Source: Xanthomonas hortorum pv. cynarae
GTDB taxonomy: Bacteria; Pseudomonadota; Gammaproteobacteria; Xanthomonadales; Xanthomonadaceae
Assembly (NCBI RefSeq): GCF_002939985.1
Contig: NZ_MDFM01000002.1
Location: forward strand, 164,017 to 228,016
Direction: 5' to 3'
DNA length: 64,000 nt
Part shown: positions 57,280 through 64,000 of the stretch, piece by piece
Position numbering within the stretch: position 1 is the stretch's first letter
How the letters are laid out: the number at the start of each line of letters is the position of its first letter
Program-made: the position numbers and the translations under genes
Notes under the pieces: model-generated
What the model was told of the DNA's origin: nothing
What the model saw: only the letters and a program-made list of their open reading frames with translations
Database searches by the model: none

Positions 57280-58599
57280 ATGAAATCCCTGAAACTGTTG
57301 TTGCGGTTCGCCACCATTGGCGGGCTGATCCTGCTGCTGCTGATTCCGTTGCTGTTGATCCGCGGCGCCGTGCAGGACCGCGCCCGCTACCGCGACGAAG
57401 CGGTGGAGCGGGTGGCGCAGAGCAAGGCCGGCGAGCAGCAGTTCATCGCGCCGGTGCGGGTGCTGCCGTATACCGAGGACGTGCAGGTCACCGAGCCGGA
57501 CGAGCAGGGCAACCAGCGCAAGGTGTGGCGCAAGCGCGAAGGCGCGCTGCTGCAGACCCCGCGTAGCCTGAAACTCGGCGGCGAGATGGTGCCCTCGGTG
57601 CGCGAAGTGGGGCTGTATCGGGTGCAGGTGTATTCCTGGAAAGCGACCCTGCATGCCGAGTACGCACCGTTTGACTACGTCGCCGCGCCGACCCGCGTGT
57701 ATGGCCAGCCGCACCTGGCGGTGGGCATTTCCGATGTGCGCGGGCTGGTGGGTACACCGCGCCTGCAGGTGGATGGGCGCACGCTGGCACTGGAAAGCGG
57801 TGCAGGCGCATTGGCCGATCGCTCGGCAGGGATCCATGCCCAACTGAGCCCGCTGGCCGACCCGGTTGCCGGCCGCGTGCAGGACGGCAACGTGGTGGAT
57901 ATGCAGTTCGTGCTGGACGGCACGCGCCGGCTGGCCATCGCACCGATCGCCGACAACAACGAGATCGCCTTGCGCTCCAGCTGGCAACACCCGTCCTTCG
58001 GCGGCCGCTTCCTGCCGAATGCGCCGAGCATCGGGCCGAAGGGCTTCGATGCCAGCTGGTCGCTGTCGTCGCTGGCCACCGGTGCGCAGACCCAGTTGCA
58101 GTCCAGCCAATCGTCGCTGGATACGCTGGAAGTGCGCCTGGTCGACCCGGTGGACGTGTATACCCAGGCCGACCGCGCCAGCAAGTACGGCATCCTGTTC
58201 GTGGTGCTGACGTTTGTGGCGTTCGTGTTGTTCGAGTTGATCAAGCGCTTGCCGATTCACCCGCTGCAATACCTGCTGGTCGGTCTGGCGTTGGCAATCT
58301 TCTTCCTGTTGCTGCTGAGCCTTTCCGAGCACATCGCGTTCTGGCAGGCGTATCTGGTGTCTGCCGCGGCGTGTATCGGTCTGCAGTTCTTCTATCTGTC
58401 CGGGGTATTGCGCAGCTGGGCGCGCGCGGCGGGGTTCTCGGTGATGCTCACCGCATTGTATGGCGTGCTCTACAGCCTGCTGGTCTCCGAAGACAACGCG
58501 CTGCTGATGGGATCGTTGCTGCTGTTCGGCATCCTGGCCAGCATCATGTGGGTCACCCGCAAGCTCGATTGGTACGAGCTTGGCAACAGCCTGCGCTGA
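57280..58599 (+). CDS. creD: Inner membrane protein CreD
   Basis: The protein has 439 residues from the ATG at 57280, preceded by GAGGA. An N-terminal helix (GLILLLLIPLLLIRGAV) is followed by a periplasmic region of about 270 residues, with the conserved FVAPYTED-like segment seen here as FIAPVRVLPYTED. A cluster of five or six membrane segments follows to the C-terminus. It is the CreBC-controlled envelope protein whose loss affects shape and detergent or beta-lactam tolerance in related species. It is separated from creBC by the peptidase remnant. Confidence 0.92.
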   Translation: MKSLKLLLRFATIGGLILLLLIPLLLIRGAVQDRARYRDEAVERVAQSKAGEQQFIAPVRVLPYTEDVQVTEPDEQGNQRKVWRKREGALLQTPRSLKLGGEMVPSVREVGLYRVQVYSWKATLHAEYAPFDYVAAPTRVYGQPHLAVGISDVRGLVGTPRLQVDGRTLALESGAGALADRSAGIHAQLSPLADPVAGRVQDGNVVDMQFVLDGTRRLAIAPIADNNEIALRSSWQHPSFGGRFLPNAPSIGPKGFDASWSLSSLATGAQTQLQSSQSSLDTLEVRLVDPVDVYTQADRASKYGILFVVLTFVAFVLFELIKRLPIHPLQYLLVGLALAIFFLLLLSLSEHIAFWQAYLVSAAACIGLQFFYLSGVLRSWARAAGFSVMLTALYGVLYSLLVSEDNALLMGSLLLFGILASIMWVTRKLDWYELGNSLR

Positions 58600-58606
58600 G
58601 GCCGGC

Positions 58607-59029
58607 ATGCTCGCTCACGCACAGGTACACCGGCGGGCGCAGCGTTTGCTGCCCGCCGGGATCGACACGGTGGCGCTGCTTTCCGCAGCGCCACTGCAAC
58701 GCTGGGAATGTTCGCCATTGTCGGCATTGCCGCTCGGCCGTGAGGGACGCGGCGGGGTGATCGGCCTGCGCCTGCATGCAGCCACCGCACAGGCGCTGCG
58801 CACGGGCGGAGCCGGTTTTTTGCAGGCGGCGCAGCAGCACAAAGCGCGGCCTGGCACGGCGCCGACGCGCAGCTACGGGCCATGGCAGCGGTTGAACAAC
58901 GGCAGCTATTGGGCGCGCAGTACCGATGCACTGCTCGGGGTGCTGCTGGCCGCCGAAGAAGCGGCGGTTTGGCTGCTATGGCAGCAACCCGATGCGGCGG
59001 GTCCGGGCAACGGCCGTTGGCTGCGGTGA
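58607..59029 (+). CDS. Hypothetical protein downstream of creD
   Basis: The protein has 140 residues from the ATG at 58607, 7 bases after the creD stop, with GAGG overlapping that stop. It is probably co-transcribed with creD. It is rich in alanine, leucine and tryptophan, has no signal peptide, and ends PDAAGPGNGRWLR. The segment TDALLGVLLAAEEAAVWLLW is weakly amphipathic. I do not recognise a family. Confidence 0.65.
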   Translation: MLAHAQVHRRAQRLLPAGIDTVALLSAAPLQRWECSPLSALPLGREGRGGVIGLRLHAATAQALRTGGAGFLQAAQQHKARPGTAPTRSYGPWQRLNNGSYWARSTDALLGVLLAAEEAAVWLLWQQPDAAGPGNGRWLR

Positions 59030-59072
59030 GCGTTGGTGTGGCAGGCGCGCCAGGCTCGCTTACCATGCAGGC

Positions 59073-59675
59073 ATGACTGGTTCCTCCCTGATCGTCGAAA
59101 CGGTGCGCGGCACGGACGTGTTGCCGCACCTGGATGCGGTAGCGCAGCTGCGCATCGCGGTGTTCCGGGCATGGCCGTATCTGTACGAGGGCGATGCCGA
59201 TTACGAACGCGGTTATCTGGCTGCCTATGCGGCCTCGCCAGACAGCGTGTTCGTGCTGGCACGCGATGGCGATGCGGTGATCGGTGCCTCTACCGGCCTG
59301 CCGCTGCTCGACGACAGCGAGGCCTTTCACGTGCCGTTTCGCGCGGCCGGCATCGACCCGGCCAGCGTGTTCTATTTCGGCGAATCGGTGTTGCTGCCGG
59401 CGTATCGCGGGCAGGGGATCGGTCACGCATTTTTCGACCGACGTGAAGCACATGCACGCACTTTGGGCCGATTCGCGCTCACTGCATTTTGCTCCGTGGA
59501 GCGCGCACTCGACGATCCGCGCAAGCCGGCCGACTACCGGCCCAACGATGTGTTCTGGCGCAAGCGCGGCTATGCGCCGCAACCGCAGATGCGCGTGCAG
59601 TTGGCATGGGCGGAGTTGCAACACGGCGAGATCGACCACAGCTTGAGCGTGTGGACGCGTGCGGTGTCGTCATGA
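59073..59675 (+). CDS. GNAT family N-acetyltransferase
   Basis: The protein has 200 residues from the ATG at 59073. The acetyl-CoA site is ESVLLPAYRGQGIGHAFFD, and further GNAT segments are VFVLARDGDAVIGASTGLPL and ALTAFCSVERALDDP. The substrate is unknown. It stands 58 bp before a nitrilase-family gene on the same strand and may share its transcript. Confidence 0.85.
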   Translation: MTGSSLIVETVRGTDVLPHLDAVAQLRIAVFRAWPYLYEGDADYERGYLAAYAASPDSVFVLARDGDAVIGASTGLPLLDDSEAFHVPFRAAGIDPASVFYFGESVLLPAYRGQGIGHAFFDRREAHARTLGRFALTAFCSVERALDDPRKPADYRPNDVFWRKRGYAPQPQMRVQLAWAELQHGEIDHSLSVWTRAVSS

Positions 59676-59733
59676 TTGCCAACGAGCGCCTCGCCACGTC
59701 GCACCTTCCGATCAATCGCAACAAGGCCACCAG

Positions 59734-60618
59734 ATGAAAATCGCCGTCGCCAAATACCCGATCGGCAAACCCGCCGATTTCGCCGCCTTCGCTGCGCGTC
59801 AATCCGCGTTGGTGAGTGAGGCCGCCGCTGCCGGCGCACGTGTGCTGGTACTGCCGGAGTATCTGGCGCTGGAGTTGGGCGCAACCTTCGGCACGCATGT
59901 TTCTGCCGGTTTGCCGGAGTCGCTGGCGGCGATCCAGGTGCTGCGTGCGCCGTGGATGGAGCTGTTTTCCGGATTGGCGCGGCAGCATCAGGTACATCTG
60001 ATTGCCGGCAGTTTTCTGCTGGATCTGGGCCAGGGCCGCTACCGCAATCGCAGCGACTGGTTTACGCCCGAGGGCCGGCACGGCTGGCAGGACAAACTGC
60101 AGCTCACCGGCTTCGAAAAGGCCACCGGGTTGATCGATCCCGGCGATGCGCTGAAGGTGTTCGAGCTGGACGGCGTGCGCGCAGCGATTGCGATCTGCTA
60201 CGACAGCGAGTTCCCGCTGCCGGTGCGTGCGCAATACGAAGCAGGTGCGCGGCTGTTGATCGTGCCCAGCTGCACCGACACCGCCGCCGGGGCGATGCGG
60301 GTGCGCATCGGCTGCCTGGCGCGCGCGCTGGAAAATCGCGTGTTCGTTGCGCAATCGGTCACCGCCGGCGAGGCGCCGTGGAGCCCGGCGCTGGACGTCA
60401 ATACTGGCGAAGCGGCGGTGTTCGCGCCGATGGATGTCGGCTTCCCGGCCGATGGCGTGCTGGCGCAGACACGCGGCGATACGGTGTGGGCCCATGCGGA
60501 GCTGGACTTCGACGCCTTCGAAGCCAGCCGCGCACACGCGCAGGTCGCCAACGACCGCGATTGGCACGGGCAGTTGGCCGCCCACGTAGCGCGTGCCAAG
60601 CTGGCCGCGTTCGACTGA
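59734..60618 (+). CDS. Carbon-nitrogen hydrolase (nitrilase superfamily)
   Basis: The protein has 294 residues from the ATG at 59734. The E-K-C triad is clear: glutamate in VLVLPEYLALE, lysine in GWQDKLQLTGFEK and cysteine in AIAICYDSEFPLPV. It hydrolyses an amide or nitrile; the branch with FEKATG resembles omega-amidase or carbamoylase types but cannot be resolved. It is in the cytoplasm, since no signal peptide is present. Its partner may be the preceding acetyltransferase. Confidence 0.88.
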   Translation: MKIAVAKYPIGKPADFAAFAARQSALVSEAAAAGARVLVLPEYLALELGATFGTHVSAGLPESLAAIQVLRAPWMELFSGLARQHQVHLIAGSFLLDLGQGRYRNRSDWFTPEGRHGWQDKLQLTGFEKATGLIDPGDALKVFELDGVRAAIAICYDSEFPLPVRAQYEAGARLLIVPSCTDTAAGAMRVRIGCLARALENRVFVAQSVTAGEAPWSPALDVNTGEAAVFAPMDVGFPADGVLAQTRGDTVWAHAELDFDAFEASRAHAQVANDRDWHGQLAAHVARAKLAAFD

Positions 60619-60639
60619 CCCACCACCCACCAGGTTCCC

Positions 60640-61731
60640 ATGGCCAAGAAAACCCTGATTCCGCACAGCGTCCGTCTCGAATTCGCGCCCGGTGCGCTGG
60701 TGCACAGCAATCTGTCCGGCGCGGCCTTCACCGACGACTGGCTGTGGGTGGCCGGCGACGAGGCCTGCGCGGTGGATCGGCTGCGCAAGCTCGATCCCGT
60801 GCAGCGCGAGACGCTGCGCTTCGGTGAAGGGCAGAGCTTTGCGCTGGCCGAGTTGCTGGATCTGCCGGGCGAGGCGGCCGAGGAAGCGGATCTGGAAGGC
60901 ATGGCGCTGTCGGATGGATTTCTGTGGGTGATCGGTTCGCATGGCCTCAAGCGCAAAAATGCCAAACGCAGTCGCGACGATGCCGAAAACGCCAAGCGCC
61001 TGACCAAGCTCAAACTCGATGCCAACCGTCGCCTGCTGGCCTGTCTGCCGATCGAGCGCGATGCCGGCGGCACCCCGCGACTGGTACGCGAAGCCACCGA
61101 CGGCCGTCGCGCGCTGCGACTCAAGGGCGATGCCAAGCACAACCAGCTCACCGACCTGCTGGCCGACGACCCGCATTTCGGCCCGTTTCTGAAGATCCCG
61201 GGCAAGGACAACGGCTTCGATATCGAAGGCATCGTGGTGGACGGCCAACGGCTGCTGCTGGGGCTGCGTGGGCCGGTGCTGCGCGGCTGGTCGGCAATGC
61301 TGGAGATCCGGGTCGAGGCGCATGGTGATCATCTACGCCTGGCGCCGCTGAACGAAGACGGCACGCTGTTGCGCAAGCACTTCCTGCAACTGGGCGGGCT
61401 GGGCATCCGCGACCTGCATTACTCCGGCGACGATCTGTACCTGTTGGCCGGGCCGACCATGGTGCTGAACGGCGAAATCCGCCTGTTCAAATGGCCGGAC
61501 GCGCGCGCGGCGCTGGCCGCCAACCAGGCGCCGGTGCGTTTTCAGCACGACCTGCTGGAATCGGCGGTGCTGCCGCATGGCACCGACAGCGACCGTGCCG
61601 AGGCGATCTGCAACCTTCCCAAACACCTGGCCGGCAACACGCCCAGTTGGCTGGTGCTGTACGACGCGCCGGGCCCGGCGCGCAGCGGTGGCGATTGCGT
61701 GGTCTACGGCGACCTGCTGCGCAACCGCTGA
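60640..61731 (+). CDS. DUF3616 family protein
   Basis: The protein has 363 residues. The pattern of repeated beta segments with a central [20 protein letters not shown] and the closing [16 protein letters not shown] matches DUF3616, a family with a probable beta-propeller fold and unknown function. It starts 21 bases after the carbon-nitrogen hydrolase gene and is likely part of the same transcript. No signal peptide is seen. Confidence 0.82.
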   Translation: MAKKTLIPHSVRLEFAPGALVHSNLSGAAFTDDWLWVAGDEACAVDRLRKLDPVQRETLRFGEGQSFALAELLDLPGEAAEEADLEGMALSDGFLWVIGSHGLKRKNAKRSRDDAENAKRLTKLKLDANRRLLACLPIERDAGGTPRLVREATDGRRALRLKGDAKHNQLTDLLADDPHFGPFLKIPGKDNGFDIEGIVVDGQRLLLGLRGPVLRGWSAMLEIRVEAHGDHLRLAPLNEDGTLLRKHFLQLGGLGIRDLHYSGDDLYLLAGPTMVLNGEIRLFKWPDARAALAANQAPVRFQHDLLESAVLPHGTDSDRAEAICNLPKHLAGNTPSWLVLYDAPGPARSGGDCVVYGDLLRNR

Positions 61732-61798
61732 GCCGCAAGCGGGCAGGTCTGCGCTGCGCAAGGTAAAATCGGCCGACACCCGTTTCGCCGAGCGCTCC

Positions 61799-63202
61799 AT
61801 GACCTGCCGCACCCGTTTTGCCCCCAGCCCCACCGGTTACCTGCACATCGGCGGCGCCCGCACCGCCCTGTATTGCTGGCTGGAGGCACGCCACCGCGGC
61901 GGGCAGTTCGTGCTGCGCATCGAAGACACCGACCGTGAGCGCAGCACTCAGGAGGCGATCGACGCCATCCTGGAGGCGATGGAATGGCTGGGTCTGGGCT
62001 ACGACGAAGGCCCGATCTACCAGACCCAGCGCGTGGCCCGCTATCAGGAGGTCGCCGAGCAGCTGCTGGCGCAGGGCAAGGCCTATTACGCCTACGAAAC
62101 CCGCGCCGAGCTCGACGCCATGCGCGAGGCGGCGATGGCCAAGCAGGAAAAACCACGCTACAACGGTGCCGCGCGCGAGCAGAACCTGCCGTACCGCGAC
62201 GACCCCAATCGGGTGATCCGCTTCAAGAATCCGCAAGCCGGCACGGTGGTGTTCGACGACCTGATCAAGGGCCGTATCGAGATCGCCAACAGCGAGCTCG
62301 ACGACATGGTGATCTTCCGCCCGGACGGCTTCCCCACCTACAACTTCGCAGTGGTGGTGGACGACTGGGACATGGGCATCACCGAGGTGATCCGCGGCGA
62401 CGACCACATCAACAACACCCCGCGCCAGATCAACATCTACGAAGCGCTGGGCGCGCCGGTGCCCAAGTTCGCGCACATGCCGATGATCCTGGACGAGCAG
62501 GGCGCCAAGCTGTCCAAGCGCACCGGCGCGGCCGACGTGATGCAGTACAGGGACGCCGGCTATCTGCCGCATGCGTTGATCAATTATCTGGCGCGTCTGG
62601 GCTGGTCGCACGGCGACCAGGAGTTGTTCACCCAGCAGGAACTGCTCGACCTGTTCGACGTCAAGGACGTCAATTCCAAGGCTGCGCGCCTGGACATGGC
62701 CAAGCTGGGCTGGGTCAATCAGCATTACCTCAAGACCGACGACCCGGCCAGCATCGCCCCGCAGCTGGAATACCAGCTGGCCAAGCTCGGCATTGATGTC
62801 GCCGCCGGCCCGGCTGCGGCCGATGTGGTGGTGGCGTTGCGCGAGCGCGTGCAGACCTTGAAGGAAATGGCCGAAAAGGCCGTGGTCTGGTACCAGCCGC
62901 TGGAAACCTATGACGAAGCCGCGGTGATCAAGCATCTCAAGCTGGGCGCCGAAGTGCCGCTGGGCAAGGCACGCGAACTGCTGGCCGGCGTCAGCGAATG
63001 GAGTGTGGAGAGCGTGTCGGCTGCGCTGCATGACGCGGCCGCCGCGCTGGAACTAGGCATGGGCAAGGTGGCCCAGCCGCTGCGCGTGGCCATCACCGGC
63101 ACCCAGGTCAGCCCGGACATTTCGCAGACCGTGTACCTGGCCGGACGCGAGGGCGCCTTGAAACGCATCGATGCGGCACTCATCAAGATAGGAGCGGGCT
63201 GA
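61799..63202 (+). CDS. gltX: Glutamyl-tRNA synthetase
   Basis: The protein has 467 residues from the ATG at 61799. The HIGH signature is [18 protein letters not shown] and the KMSKS motif is [13 protein letters not shown]. Length and order of the catalytic and anticodon-binding domains are those of bacterial class I GluRS. It charges tRNA-Glu. It is followed after 15 bases by zur. Confidence 0.97.
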   Translation: MTCRTRFAPSPTGYLHIGGARTALYCWLEARHRGGQFVLRIEDTDRERSTQEAIDAILEAMEWLGLGYDEGPIYQTQRVARYQEVAEQLLAQGKAYYAYETRAELDAMREAAMAKQEKPRYNGAAREQNLPYRDDPNRVIRFKNPQAGTVVFDDLIKGRIEIANSELDDMVIFRPDGFPTYNFAVVVDDWDMGITEVIRGDDHINNTPRQINIYEALGAPVPKFAHMPMILDEQGAKLSKRTGAADVMQYRDAGYLPHALINYLARLGWSHGDQELFTQQELLDLFDVKDVNSKAARLDMAKLGWVNQHYLKTDDPASIAPQLEYQLAKLGIDVAAGPAAADVVVALRERVQTLKEMAEKAVVWYQPLETYDEAAVIKHLKLGAEVPLGKARELLAGVSEWSVESVSAALHDAAAALELGMGKVAQPLRVAITGTQVSPDISQTVYLAGREGALKRIDAALIKIGAG

Positions 63203-63217
63203 CCGCCGGAGCCTGTG

Positions 63218-63712
63218 ATGAAAACCAACGAACATGCCTGCACTGCACCGCATCACCACGTCGACGACGCCAACGGCTTCGTGCGCGCGGTGGAGCGTGC
63301 GTGCAGCGAGCGCGGCCTGCGGCTGACGCCGATCCGCGCCAATGTGCTGCGGCTGATCGCCGATGCCGGCAAGCCGGTCAAGGCCTACGAGCTGCTGGAC
63401 TGGGTGCGCGAAGGCAAGGGCGTCGGCGCCGACGCCCCGCCCACGGTGTACCGCGCGCTGGATTTTCTGATGGCCAACGGCTTCGTGCACAAGCTCGAAT
63501 CGGTCAACGCCTTCGTCGCCTGCCACCACCCCAACAGCGCCCAGCACTCGGTGCCGTTCCTGATCTGCGACCGCTGCCATAGCGCCGTGGAACTGGAAGA
63601 CCGCGACGTGGTCTCGCAACTGGAAGCCCGCGCCAAGGCACTGGGTTTTCAGCCGCAGGCGCAGACGCTGGAAGTACATGGCTTGTGCGCCAAGTGCGCG
63701 GTGGTCGAGTAA
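63218..63712 (+). CDS. zur: Fur-family zinc uptake regulator
   Basis: The protein has 164 residues from the ATG at 63218, with GGAG 8-9 bases upstream; a GTG at 63215 is possible. The N-terminal winged helix includes ERGLRLTPIRANVLRLIADA and PPTVYRALDFLMANGFVHKL. The C-terminal metal domain has HHPNSAQHSV, LICDRCHSAVELED and the second cysteine pair in HGLCAKC, which forms the structural zinc site. Family members repress zinc importers when zinc is plentiful. Zur is the best-fitting member; the sequence alone does not exclude another Fur-type regulator. Confidence 0.9.
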   Translation: MKTNEHACTAPHHHVDDANGFVRAVERACSERGLRLTPIRANVLRLIADAGKPVKAYELLDWVREGKGVGADAPPTVYRALDFLMANGFVHKLESVNAFVACHHPNSAQHSVPFLICDRCHSAVELEDRDVVSQLEARAKALGFQPQAQTLEVHGLCAKCAVVE

Positions 63713-63863
63713 GGATCGCCACCCAAACGCAGGGCGGTTCACTTAGAGCGGCTAACAAAACCCTGGCGAGCTAGGGCCGGTCAGTGAGTGCAGTGGTTTT
63801 GTCGGCCGTCTCTTGGTGGATGCAGTCAGAAGTCCAGATCAAACGCTGCGTGGGTCGAGGGCG

Positions 63864-63964
63864 CAGTGCCCTCACCGCTCGCGGGATACGCCGCAAGTAC
63901 GTCCATGTAGGCTCGGTGGCGGCATCCATGCCGCCACACGGTCCCGCAAGCGGCGAGGACACCG
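63864..63964 (-). repeat. Intergenic hairpin element, subtype A, copy 3
   Basis: The element is 101 bp long, with the same inner stem and linker as copies 1 and 2. Two mismatches appear at the outer left end (CAGTGCC, GGGAT). The similarity to copy 1 goes on to the right, through AGAGTTGGTCGGTAGCT. It follows zur near the end of the window, so a B partner may lie just outside. No gene is seen between 63713 and 64000. Confidence 0.9.
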
Positions 63965-64000
63965 CACCAGAGAGTTGGTCGGTAGCTTGATGAAAGCCTA

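Noticed and set aside
63771..63962. Short open frames inside the hairpin elements (peptides with GGMDAATEP and TWTYLRR)
   Set aside because: The same peptide recurs wherever the repeat occurs, because the inner palindrome happens to be open. It reflects the repeat and not a gene family.
1..64000. CRISPR array, tRNA or rRNA genes, insertion sequences, prophage
   Set aside because: I searched by eye for regularly spaced repeats, transposase or integrase motifs and tRNA-like folds and found none that I could support.

Overview
The window reads as a chromosomal segment of a Xanthomonas-type gammaproteobacterium. The evidence is a high G+C content, a lysC-lysA fusion, the MurD2-MurL pair that replaces glutamate racemase in xanthomonads, a type IV secretion effector with the Xanthomonas XVIPCD signal, and several TonB/Tat/lipoprotein exported proteins. 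The species cannot be fixed from the sequence alone. No rRNA, tRNA, CRISPR array, insertion sequence or prophage was found.

Layout. 1-5.4 kb: a translationally coupled operon (aspartokinase/DAP decarboxylase fusion, small membrane protein, MurL, MurD2) that feeds meso-DAP and D-glutamate into peptidoglycan. 5.6-7.5 kb: polyprenyl diphosphate synthase and divergent ssb. 7.7-13.4 kb: a TonB-dependent receptor followed by a secreted beta-propeller/amidohydrolase. 13.6-15.0 kb: a GGDEF sensor. 15.5-21.5 kb: a periplasmic PaoABC-type aldehyde oxidoreductase with its XdhC-type chaperone and a MocA-type cofactor transferase. 22-23.7 kb: a small hypothetical protein and a DUF819 membrane protein. 23.8-25.8 kb: a lipase-type T4SS effector and an upstream ankyrin lipoprotein, a likely toxin/immunity pair. 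26-29.8 kb: HAD hydrolase, then convergent YbdD-CstA. 30-35.4 kb: two pirins, OsmC, endonuclease V, gpmA and small proteins. 35.6-39.4 kb: M13 lipoprotein peptidase and a phospholipase D-family enzyme. 39.4-47.9 kb: a seven-gene minus-strand chemotaxis operon (STAS, CheA, MCP, CheW, REC-EAL, CheR, CheB) behind a FliA-like promoter. 48.3-54 kb: mfd, a GNAT protein and rlmJ. 54.1-58.6 kb: creB-creC and creD, separated by a 5'-truncated cysteine peptidase; a CreB tag lies before creD. 58.6-63.7 kb: small genes, an amidohydrolase of the nitrilase family, DUF3616, gltX and zur.

The clearest unexplained structure is a family of intergenic hairpin elements of about 100-110 bp at 26.9, 27.1, 52.0, 52.2 and 63.9 kb. 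Two subtypes (A and B) lie as inverted pairs, share a central linker, and differ in both stems by compensatory changes. This suggests that the folded form is under selection. A core-deleted derivative lies at 27.3-27.4 kb.
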